A DNA stretch of 44,551 nucleotides, taken from assembly GCA_003243425.1 (NCBI GenBank), contig QFQP01000058.1, forward strand, positions 1-44,551. The letters are read 5' to 3'. Of the stretch, positions 7,954 to 15,661 are shown one piece after another (the first letter of the stretch is position 1; the number at the start of each line of letters is the position of its first letter). A program made the position numbers and the translations under genes. The notes below the pieces were generated by a model that was given only the letters and a program-made list of their open reading frames with translations, did no database searches and was not told the DNA's origin. The stretch comes from Archangium gephyra (lineage in GTDB: Bacteria; Myxococcota; Myxococcia; Myxococcales; Myxococcaceae).

Positions 7954-9143
7954 CACGACTTCTTCTCGTCTCGTTCATCGCCCTGGCGGGGTGTGAAGCG
8001 CCCAACGTGTTTCCGGGCGCCGACGTTCGGCAGAACACGCGCCTGGCGCGCATCGAAGGCAACGTGGTGGTCAGCAGCAGCGCGCGCGGCAAGGTCGTGC
8101 TCTTTCTCTACGACGCTGCGCGGCCGCCGCCGCCGACGGGCACTGGCCGGCCGCTCACCTTCACGGTCGTCGCGCGCGACGCGCTGTTCGCCAATGCAGC
8201 CGACGGGGAAGTCGGGCCGTTCACGGCGCCCTACGCGTTCTCGCTGCGCGCGCCCGGCCGCTACCTGATTCGCGCCTTCGTCGACGCCAACGACGACTTC
8301 ATTCCCTGGTACGGCGTGACGGCCGACGTGACCGCCGGCGACGTCGGTGGCGGTGCCGTCGACCCCGTGACGCGTCAACCGCGGGTGATCGAGGTCGGCA
8401 TCGACGAAGCGGGCAACCCCACGCCGGCCCTCGGCGTCGCCGTGAGCATCTCCGACACCGCGCGCGTGCCGCTGGATCGACCGATCTTCACGGTCTCCGG
8501 TGGCCAGGAATCAGCGACGCTGGGAACCACGCCGCTGGTGCTCGAGCTGCAGTCCACTCCGATTTCCGAAGGCGTGATGCAGCAGCCGGCGCCGGCGTTC
8601 CTGGTGCGCTTCGTCGACGACGATCGCGACGGTGTTCCCGATGACGCGAACGGCGACGGCGTGCCCGAGGTGTGGCCGCGCGTGGTGGTGCGCAAGGTGC
8701 GCTCGGCCGAAGACGTGCTCACCGACGAGAACGACCTCGACGGCAACGGCATCGTCGACGCGGAAGGCGAAGACTACGAGCACGTGAACCCGGCGAACGG
8801 CGAGACGATCCCCAAAGATGGAAAGCCCGACGTGGTGGTGCTCGCAGCCGGCTTCGATGTCGGTGACTACGCGGCGGTGCTGCTCGACGACATGGGCCGC
8901 GTGAAGCAGACGCCGACACCGTTGACGCGCCTGAAGCTCGTGGTTCGCCCGCGCGCGCTCGATGCGTCGACGCCCGCCTCGCCCGGCGTGCTCAAGCTGA
9001 TGCCCATCGGCACGTACGCCATCACGGTGATTCAGGAGACCGGCCAGACATGGCGCGTTCCCAACGAGCTCGCGCCGGCGTTCGCTGAAGCGGCCGGGCT
9101 GCCGATCGTCGCCACGCAGAGCTTCGTGCTTCAGGTTCAATGA
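7950..9143 (+). CDS. Lipoprotein with Asp-rich (calcium-binding-like) loops, partner of the receptor
   Basis: A 397-residue lipoprotein: signal MTRLLLVSFIALAGC with a LAGC lipobox, cysteine at 15. The mature part is rich in beta strands. Two Asp-rich segments, DDDRDGVPDDANGDGVPE and DENDLDGNGIVDAEGED, resemble the D-x-D-x-D-G loops of thrombospondin type 3 or dockerin-like calcium sites. The ATG overlaps the receptor stop (ATGA), so it is co-translated and probably sits with the receptor at the outer membrane, as SusD-like or other surface lipoproteins do. It does not look like SusD itself, which is helical. The specific role is unknown. Confidence 0.82.
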   Translation: MTRLLLVSFIALAGCEAPNVFPGADVRQNTRLARIEGNVVVSSSARGKVVLFLYDAARPPPPTGTGRPLTFTVVARDALFANAADGEVGPFTAPYAFSLRAPGRYLIRAFVDANDDFIPWYGVTADVTAGDVGGGAVDPVTRQPRVIEVGIDEAGNPTPALGVAVSISDTARVPLDRPIFTVSGGQESATLGTTPLVLELQSTPISEGVMQQPAPAFLVRFVDDDRDGVPDDANGDGVPEVWPRVVVRKVRSAEDVLTDENDLDGNGIVDAEGEDYEHVNPANGETIPKDGKPDVVVLAAGFDVGDYAAVLLDDMGRVKQTPTPLTRLKLVVRPRALDASTPASPGVLKLMPIGTYAITVIQETGQTWRVPNELAPAFAEAAGLPIVATQSFVLQVQ

Positions 9144-9147
9144 CCGG

Positions 9148-9779
9148 GTGCCCGAAACACCGGGCGCCGAAGCGGTCGGTACGTGCACACGCTGCGGCCG
9201 CTTCTTCTGCGCAGCGGAAGCGAAGCGGCTGGGCACCGGTGTCTATTGTGAAGAGTGCGCGATGCGCGCCGAGGTCGATTGGCTCGGCCAGCACTACGCA
9301 CAGTTCGAAGGCAGGCGCTCCGGTCTCGTGTGGTTCCTGTTGCTGCTGGGAGTTCCACTCTCGGGCATCGGCGTCACCATCGCAGTCACCCCGTCGTCGG
9401 GTGCCTCGTGTACCTCGCCACCCAGCGCGCGCTCGCAGCGGTGCTGACCGCCAGCTGTCTCATCTTGTTCTCCGTGATGACGCTGACGGACCTGCGCACG
9501 CGCCTGTTCTTTCGAGTTCCGGTGACGCGGCAGGCGCTCGAGCAACACTACGCGCGGTACGGCAACAACCCGCTCGCAGTCGCGGCCTCGCGCCTCGCCT
9601 TCATCGGGCTCGTCATTCCCGGGGCTGGTGTTCTGGCCATCGTGCTCGCAGCGGTCGCGCTGTCGCGCGTGAACGGGAAGGCCGTGCCGCCCGTAGGCAG
9701 CGCAGGCACCGCCATCACCGCGATCGTCTTCTCGCTATTCACTTCGCTGCTGTGGTTTCGGTGGTTGGGTCCAAAATAG
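9148..9779 (+). pseudogene. Zinc-finger multi-pass membrane protein, broken by a one-base deletion
   Basis: Two reading frames together make one protein. From GTG 9148 the first frame gives a B-box-like zinc site (CTRCGRFFCAAEAK, then YCEEC) and a membrane segment (GLVWFLLLLGVPLSGIGV), then loses sense after IAVTPSSG. The -1 frame picks up at once with VVGCLVYLATQRALAAVL, a membrane segment, ARYGNNPLAVAASR and two more membrane helices (DUF4190-like), ending WFRWLGPK at 9779. Adding one C to the run at 9389-9392 restores a continuous frame of about 210 residues. The gene is either a recent pseudogene or carries a homopolymer sequencing error. Function is unknown; the zinc site plus membrane helices is a combination seen in uncharacterised myxobacterial proteins. 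Confidence 0.7.
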
Positions 9780-9796
9780 AGTTACAAAAACTCTAT
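9776..9796. promoter_or_regulatory. Perfect AT-rich inverted repeat abutting a start codon
   Basis: The 8-base arm ATAGAGTT at 9776-9783 and its exact complement AACTCTAT at 9789-9796 flank the 5-base loop ACAAA. The left arm contains the TAG stop of the preceding gene (9777-9779) and the right arm ends one base before the ATG of the dioxygenase gene. In such a G+C-rich genome an A/T-rich perfect palindrome stands out. It could be an operator or an mRNA hairpin controlling translation of the dioxygenase. It lacks the U-run of an intrinsic terminator. Confidence 0.55.
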
Positions 9797-10402
9797 ATGC
9801 GCTCAATTCGCCTGCTCGCCGACCCACACGAAGAACTCGATCGCCGCAACCCGCTGGTCATCACCGTGAACGACGTGCTCTCGCGCGACGAGTGTGCGGG
9901 GTTGATGGCACGCATCGAAGCCGCGCGCCCGACCGCGGCGCCGGTCACCACCTTCAGCGGGTTCGTGATGCGGCCCGACATCCGCAACAACGGCCGCGTG
10001 ATGTTCGACGACGCAGGCCTGGCGATGATGTTGTTCGAGCGCGTACGCGGCGAACTCCCCGAGCGGCTCGAGAGCGACTGGCGCATCTGCGGCGCGAACG
10101 AGCGGCTGCGCTGCTACCGCTACGAGCCGGGCCAGTACTTCAAGCCACACTTCGACGGCGCATTTCACCGCCACGCCGAGGAACGCAGCCTGCTGACCTT
10201 CATGGTGTACCTGAACGACGTCGAAGCGGGCGGCGACACCGCCTTCCTCGATCTCGGGCTGGTGGTGAAACCGCGCGCCGGTACCGCGCTCGTGTTCAAC
10301 CACCACCTCTTTCACGAGAGCACCACGCTCCAACGTGGCCTCAAGTACGCAGTGCGCAGCGACGTGATGTACCGGCGTGACGCGCGCGCGAGCGGCTGCT
10401 AA
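9797..10402 (+). CDS. 2-oxoglutarate/Fe(II) dioxygenase, prolyl 4-hydroxylase-like
   Basis: A 201-residue cytoplasmic non-heme iron dioxygenase of the P4H alpha-subunit type. The iron ligands are H118 and D120 (KPHFDGAF) and most likely H173 (LFHES); K183, ten residues later, fits the 2-oxoglutarate-binding lysine of prolyl hydroxylases. The core CYRYEPGQYFKPHFDG and LTFMVYLNDVEAGGDTAFL matches the double-stranded beta-helix fold, and the length fits stand-alone bacterial members. The substrate could be a free amino acid, a peptide or a protein prolyl residue. The ATG directly follows a perfect hairpin with no visible ribosome binding site. The ornithine cyclodeaminase-family gene starts 12 bases downstream, so the two are probably one transcript. 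Confidence 0.87.
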   Translation: MRSIRLLADPHEELDRRNPLVITVNDVLSRDECAGLMARIEAARPTAAPVTTFSGFVMRPDIRNNGRVMFDDAGLAMMLFERVRGELPERLESDWRICGANERLRCYRYEPGQYFKPHFDGAFHRHAEERSLLTFMVYLNDVEAGGDTAFLDLGLVVKPRAGTALVFNHHLFHESTTLQRGLKYAVRSDVMYRRDARASGC

Positions 10403-10414
10403 CGCCTCAGGGCG

Positions 10415-11323
10415 ATGTTGACTGCCTTCCTTTCGCGGGCCGACGTGTCACGGCATCTGCAGGCGCTGCACCTTCTTCGCGAACTGCGCGAGGCCTTCAC
10501 CGCACACCCGGCCAGCCTGCTGACCGAGGCCCTCCGCTTCGACACCACGGCCATCGGCAACCCCGCGCAGGTTCGGCACGCGACGTTCCCCGGCGTTCCA
10601 GCGTGGTCGGTGGCCACGCGCGTCGAATCACCGAAGGGGCCGCGGTCGATGCTGCAGTTGCACGACGCCGAAAGTGGCCATGCCCTCGCGGTGATGGACG
10701 CCATTCACCTCTCGACGTTGCGCGCCTCAATGGTCGGAGCGCTGGCCGCTGACGTGCTCGCGCGACCCGACGCGCATCACGTGGCCGTCCTCGGTTCGGG
10801 GACCGCGGCGTCGAGCGCGCTCAAGACCTTGCGGCTGGTGCGAAGCATCGAGCAGGTGTGGCTCTACGAGCCGGAGCCGGCGTTCAACTTCGAGCGCGCT
10901 CGCCGGCTCGCCACGTCGCTGTCGATGGCGATTCACGCGGCAGATTCCGTGGCCGAAGCCGTCGCGGCTGCCGACATCGTGCTGCTCACCGGCGACGTCA
11001 CGCTGGGCGAGGTGAAGCTGCGACCCGGCGTGCACGTGAACGTGCTGTCGGCCGATGGGTTCAATTCGCCCCCGCTCCTCGCGGGTGAGCTCGCTGCGGC
11101 GCGCACCTTCATCGACGGGCCCGAGAGCAGCTTGTCGTGGGGCGTGCCGTTCGCAGCGTTGAGCGACGTGCTCGCCGGTCGCGCCGGGGGCCGCAAAGAC
11201 GCTGACGACCTCACGTTGTTCGCCAGCAGCAGCCCCGCGTACCTCGATCTGCTGACCGCGTGGCACGTCTACGAAGGCGCACGGCATGATGAAGCTCTCA
11301 CCCGCATCGACCTGGAGGCCTGA
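10415..11323 (+). CDS. Ornithine cyclodeaminase / mu-crystallin family protein
   Basis: A 302-residue NAD(P)-binding protein of the OCD family, which includes ornithine cyclodeaminase, alanine dehydrogenase and ketimine reductases. Supporting segments are AVMDAIHLSTLRASMVGALAAD (the family's substrate and oligomer region), the Rossmann loop VAVLGSGTAASSALK (~125-139), ADIVLLTG, and GVHVNVLSADGFNSPPL, equivalent to the family's G-x-H-I-N-x-x-G-x-x segment. It follows the dioxygenase by 12 bases, and an imino acid or proline chemistry shared by the pair is an inference. Its stop lies just before the next start, whose GGAGG is inside this gene. The exact reaction cannot be read from sequence. 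Confidence 0.85.
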   Translation: MLTAFLSRADVSRHLQALHLLRELREAFTAHPASLLTEALRFDTTAIGNPAQVRHATFPGVPAWSVATRVESPKGPRSMLQLHDAESGHALAVMDAIHLSTLRASMVGALAADVLARPDAHHVAVLGSGTAASSALKTLRLVRSIEQVWLYEPEPAFNFERARRLATSLSMAIHAADSVAEAVAAADIVLLTGDVTLGEVKLRPGVHVNVLSADGFNSPPLLAGELAAARTFIDGPESSLSWGVPFAALSDVLAGRAGGRKDADDLTLFASSSPAYLDLLTAWHVYEGARHDEALTRIDLEA

Positions 11324-11324
11324 C

Positions 11325-11903
11325 ATGAAGGCTCGTCTGCTCACCGCGCTCCTGGCGCTCACGCTGCCGGCCTGCGCGAAGAACGTCGACGCGAAACCCG
11401 CGACCGAGCGGAAGGCGATTCAGCTGCTGGCCAACACGCCGGAGCGCGAAACGCTGGCGATCAAGGCGACTGCGGACCACCTGGAAGCAGACACCGATCA
11501 GGAGCGGCTGCCGCACGTCGTGGCGACCGGCGAGTCACCGCTCATCTCTGCGGAGGGCGCCGAGCTGGTGCTGGCGGGCGACGCCGCGGGCACGCAGGGC
11601 TTCGAGGTCGACAACGCGATTCTGCTCGAGGTGCTGGCTGCAGACGGGCGACGCATCGGCCGCGCCGCGGTCGGCTATTTGAACGGTCTGTCCGAAGGGA
11701 AGGAGCAGATCGACCTGCTCTCGCGCCGCGCGTTCCGCTTCGACGCCAACGAGGTGAGCCTCGCGACCATCGTTCCCGAGACCGGGAGCTTCCGCGTGCG
11801 CGCCACCGTCATCGACATCGGCGGCGTGGGAAAAGTCAGCGACGTGTTCCTCATCATCACGCCGCGTGGGGCCCGTCAGGCCGACGAGCTGCGCGACCGT
11901 TAG
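11325..11903 (+). CDS. Putative lipoprotein
   Basis: A 192-residue secreted protein that I do not recognise. MKARLLTALLALTLPAC is a lipoprotein signal with the lipobox LPAC (cysteine 17). The mature protein is acidic, beta-rich and has no repeats or further membrane segments. Start ATG 11325 is supported by GGAGG at 11314-11318, inside the end of the OCD-family gene, so it is probably in the same operon. Its stop overlaps the convergent stop of the PEGA protein by four bases (11900-11903). Confidence 0.72.
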   Translation: MKARLLTALLALTLPACAKNVDAKPATERKAIQLLANTPERETLAIKATADHLEADTDQERLPHVVATGESPLISAEGAELVLAGDAAGTQGFEVDNAILLEVLAADGRRIGRAAVGYLNGLSEGKEQIDLLSRRAFRFDANEVSLATIVPETGSFRVRATVIDIGGVGKVSDVFLIITPRGARQADELRDR

Positions 11904-12814
11904 AAGTTCAGAACCGCGTCACACATGCCGGTGCAGACCGTCGTCGGCTCGGGCGCCCTGGCCGTCGAGTTGGCGTTGCCCACCAGCACGCCGGTCGTCA
12001 CCGCCGCCGCCGCCACGACCACCACCGCGACGCCGGTCCAGAAGTACCACTTGGTGGTGATGGGCTCGGGGTCGCTGGCGGTCACACCGCCGACAGGCGT
12101 GGGGTCGTTGAGCGGCGTGAGGTTGGTCGCCAGGGGCCGATCTGACGCGGCGAGCGTGCGCGCGTCTCCCGCGTTGAAGCGCACCACGACGGGGTAGTCC
12201 TTGCCGGCGACGAAGTTGATCTTCTGCGCGTCTTCCTTGAAGCCTTCCTTGATGACCGCGACCTCCGCGGGGCCGGCGGGCACCTCGACGTCTTTCAGGG
12301 GAGCGGTGCCGATGTTGCGACCGTTGAGCAGCACCTGCGCGCCTTCCACGTCGCTGGTGACCGTGAGAACGGCCGCGACCGCAGTCAGCCGCGGCTCGAC
12401 GTCGACTGACTTGCCGCCGGTGACGAGGACCTTCTTCACGAACGCTGCGTAGCCGGGGCGCTTCACGGTCACCGTGTGCTCGCCGGGAGTCACCGACTGC
12501 GCTGGCATCGGCAGCGTGCCGACTTCACGACCGTCGATGGACAGCACCGCGCCCGACAGGCCGTTGGGCGCCTTCACGTTGAGGTCGCCCTTCGTGGCGA
12601 TGGGCGCGAGCGGCGCGAGGTCGTCGTCGTCGTCGAGCTTCGTGGTCTTCTTCTGCTGCCTGGGCTGCGCTTTGGGCCTGGGTTTCGGCTTCGGCTTGGC
12701 CTTCGGCTTCCCGATGGGCGCCAGCGGCGCGAGATCGTCGTCGTCGTCCTGCGCCCACGCCTGGGAGTTCGCGAACACCACGGCCAACAGCACGGTCCAC
12801 ACCCGCTTCATCAT
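11900..12814 (-). CDS. Secreted/membrane PEGA-repeat protein
   Basis: A 304-residue protein. Signal peptide MMKRVWTVLLAVVFANSQAWA (start at 12814, or one codon later at 12811) is followed by DDDDDLAPLAPI, a Lys/Pro-rich linker (~34-58), and the same DDDDDLAPLAPI again. Then come two PEGA-type beta domains (~75-150 with LSIDGREVGTLPMPAQSVTPG, and ~150-220 with VLLNGRNIGTAPLKDVEVPAG) and a C-terminal membrane helix (~258-282, FWTGVAVVVVAAAAVTTGV) before a short tail with CTGMC. PEGA domains act outside the cytoplasm, often near the cell wall. Another PEGA domain occurs in the kinase at 2969. A GTG at 12832 would add six residues but leaves a poorer signal peptide. Confidence 0.82.
   Translation of the reverse strand: MMKRVWTVLLAVVFANSQAWAQDDDDDLAPLAPIGKPKAKPKPKPRPKAQPRQQKKTTKLDDDDDLAPLAPIATKGDLNVKAPNGLSGAVLSIDGREVGTLPMPAQSVTPGEHTVTVKRPGYAAFVKKVLVTGGKSVDVEPRLTAVAAVLTVTSDVEGAQVLLNGRNIGTAPLKDVEVPAGPAEVAVIKEGFKEDAQKINFVAGKDYPVVVRFNAGDARTLAASDRPLATNLTPLNDPTPVGGVTASDPEPITTKWYFWTGVAVVVVAAAAVTTGVLVGNANSTARAPEPTTVCTGMCDAVLNF
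12599..12748 (-). repeat. Two 36-base direct repeats encoding D5-LAPLAPI
   Basis: Bases 12599-12634 and 12713-12748 are near-identical, with two differences at wobble positions. Each encodes DDDDDLAPLAPI in the PEGA protein, flanking a Lys/Pro-rich linker. The duplicated unit looks like an internal duplication and could mediate deletion of the linker by recombination. Confidence 0.8.
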
Positions 12815-12871
12815 GGTCGCGCAAGGTATCACGGACTGGCGCGGTCACCTCCCGCGTGTAGGGTGCCTGTC

Positions 12872-13495
12872 ATGCGGTGGCTTCTGTGCGGTCTTCTCGT
12901 TCTGGGCGCGTGTGTTCGTGGCAGCCCGCAGACGCCCGCTCAGACGCCGCCCGCCGAACCCGTGAACGTGCCCGACGGTTGTCTCGCACCGCTCGGCGGC
13001 CAGTGGGTGCACGCGGCAGATCCGTCCTATTCGTACGCAGCCGAAGACGATGGCGGCACGCTGGTGCTCCGCGCAGTTCACGTCGCCAGGCCCGACGCCG
13101 GGTTCACGCCGCGCAAGTTCCGCCGCGGCCCCGAGCCGGTGTTGCTCGACCCGTCGGAGGCCGCGCTGGCGCTCCTGGTGCGCGACGCCGGGCAGATCGA
13201 CGAAGTCGACGCAGGCATCGAACCTGACGCCGGCCCCGTGTTTCGACCGGAGATCAGCGTGGAGCTGACGCGTTCGGCGCACGGCTTCACGGGCTTCACG
13301 CTCGCTTTGCTGCTGCACGCGTCTGGCCGCACCTGCGAGGGCCGCTTCGCGACGCGCGTGTTGAGCTGCGCCGACGGCGGCCTGGTGCTCGAAAGCGAGC
13401 CCTCGACGTCGCTCGGAGAGTCGTGCCAGTCGCCCGCGAAACCGCGTGGCGCCAGCCCGCTGCAGCACCGGCTCGAACGCCCCGACGCGGGCTGA
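12872..13495 (+). CDS. Putative lipoprotein
   Basis: A 207-residue protein of unknown function. MRWLLCGLLVLGAC gives a lipobox LGAC with cysteine 14. The mature part contains an acidic DAG-rich stretch (VDAGIEPDAGPVF) and four further cysteines, including TCEGRF and LSCADGG. The gene is divergent from the PEGA protein with 57 bases between starts, and the following lipoprotein gene starts 78 bases after its stop. The upstream frame is open but antisense to the PEGA gene and shows no coding character, so I chose the ATG at 12872. Confidence 0.72.
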   Translation: MRWLLCGLLVLGACVRGSPQTPAQTPPAEPVNVPDGCLAPLGGQWVHAADPSYSYAAEDDGGTLVLRAVHVARPDAGFTPRKFRRGPEPVLLDPSEAALALLVRDAGQIDEVDAGIEPDAGPVFRPEISVELTRSAHGFTGFTLALLLHASGRTCEGRFATRVLSCADGGLVLESEPSTSLGESCQSPAKPRGASPLQHRLERPDAG

Positions 13496-13573
13496 AACCT
13501 TCGCCGCAGAGCGTCAATTCCATTTCCCTGCGCACGTCACCGGGATGCCACCGTCTCGTGTAGGGTGCCGCGC

Positions 13574-15646
13574 ATGTCTCGTTCGCTTTTGCTCTGGGTG
13601 ACCATCTCGGTCGCGCTGTCCATCACCGGCTGTGACTGCAAACAGCCGCCGATCAACAAGATCGATCAGTGCAAGGGCGTACCCGGCCAGCAGGTGGACA
13701 AGAACGACCCGTGCACCGCAGACAACCAGTGCGGCGATCACTTCGCGTGCCGCGCCACCAAAGATCAGCCCGAGCTGATGTGTTGCGTGTTCAACGACCG
13801 CGCGTGCAACACCGAAGCAGACTGCTGCCCGGGCCAGACGTGCCCCGCCGAGCGCAAGAAGTGCTTCGACCGCTTCATCGCCTGCCAGACCGACGCTGAC
13901 TGTGGCGACAAGGGCGACCGCGTGTGTGAGTCGTACTCGGACGTCTACGGCGAGTCGACGCGCTGCCGCTTCCGTCAGTGTGGCCCGCTCGGTGAGTGCG
14001 CCGACGGCACCTCGTGCTTCAACGGTGAGTGCCTCGCCGACCTGCCCTGCGGCGGTCGCTGCGATCAGGGCAAGGGCTGCGTGGCCACCATCGACCGCTG
14101 CCAGGACTATGCGAGCCCCGCCGGTCGCGAAGCGGCCGCGTGCCCCATGACGTGCCAGGCGGGTTTCATCGCTACGTTCAAGGACGCCCGCAACATCTGG
14201 GACGCCTGCACGCTGAACGACGTGGCGTGCATCTGCGCCGAGCTGCCGGGGCTGCGCTCCAACGACCTCGGCCGCTTCTCGTCGATCGGCGCCAACCCGG
14301 GCGACTCGCTCTTCGTGTCTGCGTACGACGGCCAGTACGGCGACCTCGTGGTGGTGAAGTACGGCCTCGACGGCAAGAAGCAGGCGACCGAGTACGTCGA
14401 CGGCGTGCCCAGCGCGGCGGTGAAGTACGGCCCCTCGGGCGCGCGTGGTGGCGTGGTCGAGCCCGGTGACGACGTGGGCCGCTACACGGACCTCGTGGTC
14501 AACGGCGGCAAGGTGTTCGTCAGCTACTACGACGTCACCAACGGAGACCTGAAGGTCGCGGTGCGCGCCTCGAACGGCTCGTGGACCAAACACAAGGTCG
14601 ATGGCTCGAGCGGCGACGTCGGCCTCTACAGCTCCATCGCCGTCGACAGCGACGGCGTGCCTGGCGTGGCGTACTTCCAGCGCGCGGGCGACGCGTCGTT
14701 CAACATCATGGACTGCCCCACGCCCCGCCCCACCGCGCCGCTCAAGTACGTGACCGCGCTCAAGTACGCGAAGGCGAGCTCGGCGAACCCCACGGCCGCC
14801 ACCGACTGGACCGTGAAGACCGTGGCCTGCGCCGCCCGCCCGCCTCCGCCGTGTGATGCGTGCAACGGCATCTGCGCCGACACCGGCAACGGCGACGGCG
14901 CGCAGTGCTACACCGCTGCTTCGGGTTGCACGACCACCTGCGCGAGCGGCTCGTCGTGCGTCGACGTGAACGGCACCCCCACCTGCGGCGAGACCGTGAC
15001 GCCCGCCAGGCTGCAGGAGGTCACCCCCGGCATCGGTCTGTTCCCGTCGATCGCCTTCAAGGGCAAGGACGCCTTCGTCGCCTACCAGCGCCGCACCAAG
15101 ACCGGCACCACGCCGGCTGACGGCGACCTGTACGCGGTGGTGATCAGCGCGGCCAACACGGTGCAGACGCCGGTGCTCATCGACGGCAGCGGCGACACGG
15201 GCTGGTTCCCCGACCTGAAGATCGAAGGCCAGAGCGGGACCATCGCCATCGGGTACCACGACTTCTCGAGCAAGAGCTTCAAGTTCGTCAGCTCGACGCA
15301 GCTGCAGGCCGGCATCACGCCCGAGGTCATCGACCGCGGCGTCGACGCCACCATGCCGGGCAACCAGAGCTGGGTGGGCACCGACAGCGCCATCGTCTTC
15401 GGCGGCAGCGGCGTGGTCTACGCCCTGTACCAGGACGCGACGAAGGGCGACCTCAAGATGGCCAGGCGCACCTCGACGTGGGCCGTGGTGCCGAGCCCGC
15501 GCACCGAAGGCGCCGTCGGCTTCTTCGCCGATGCCGTGGTGACCGACGGCAAGGTGTACGCGAGCCACGCACGCATTCACGCCAAGCTGGTGGGCGGTGA
15601 GCCGCAGCTCGACAACGGCCTGCTGCTCGAGACGATCACCCCGTAA
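13574..15646 (+). CDS. Large Cys-rich lipoprotein with putative seven-bladed propeller
   Basis: A 690-residue outer-surface protein. The signal MSRSLLLWVTISVALSITGC has lipobox ITGC (cysteine 20). Residues ~20-220 are packed with cysteines (CNTEADCCPGQTC, CQTDADCGDKGD, CGGRCDQGKGC), like EGF or Dickkopf-type secreted domains. After ~225, a unit of the form G-x-[FY]-x-[SD]-[IL]...[VI]-[SA]-Y-x-D...GDL-x-V recurs seven times (starting at GRFSSI, GRYTDL, GLYSSI, GLFPSI, GWFPDL, SWVGTD and VGFFAD). A second Cys-rich insert (CDACNGICADTG..CTTTC) sits between units 3 and 4. Seven such units suggest a beta-propeller, which is an inference. ATG 13574 gives a better signal than the GTG at 13565. Ligand unknown. 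Confidence 0.83.
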   Translation: MSRSLLLWVTISVALSITGCDCKQPPINKIDQCKGVPGQQVDKNDPCTADNQCGDHFACRATKDQPELMCCVFNDRACNTEADCCPGQTCPAERKKCFDRFIACQTDADCGDKGDRVCESYSDVYGESTRCRFRQCGPLGECADGTSCFNGECLADLPCGGRCDQGKGCVATIDRCQDYASPAGREAAACPMTCQAGFIATFKDARNIWDACTLNDVACICAELPGLRSNDLGRFSSIGANPGDSLFVSAYDGQYGDLVVVKYGLDGKKQATEYVDGVPSAAVKYGPSGARGGVVEPGDDVGRYTDLVVNGGKVFVSYYDVTNGDLKVAVRASNGSWTKHKVDGSSGDVGLYSSIAVDSDGVPGVAYFQRAGDASFNIMDCPTPRPTAPLKYVTALKYAKASSANPTAATDWTVKTVACAARPPPPCDACNGICADTGNGDGAQCYTAASGCTTTCASGSSCVDVNGTPTCGETVTPARLQEVTPGIGLFPSIAFKGKDAFVAYQRRTKTGTTPADGDLYAVVISAANTVQTPVLIDGSGDTGWFPDLKIEGQSGTIAIGYHDFSSKSFKFVSSTQLQAGITPEVIDRGVDATMPGNQSWVGTDSAIVFGGSGVVYALYQDATKGDLKMARRTSTWAVVPSPRTEGAVGFFADAVVTDGKVYASHARIHAKLVGGEPQLDNGLLLETITP

Positions 15647-15661
15647 CCGCGGGAGCTCAGC

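Noticed and set aside
9140..9796. Extension of the dioxygenase gene upstream to the ATG at 9140
   Set aside because: The upstream part shows no dioxygenase similarity and overlaps the better-supported zinc-finger gene in another frame. The dioxygenase fold starts at 9797.
13514..15580. Minus-strand open frame of 688 codons
   Set aside because: Antisense to the Cys-rich lipoprotein gene, Val/Arg/His-rich composition typical of a shadow frame.
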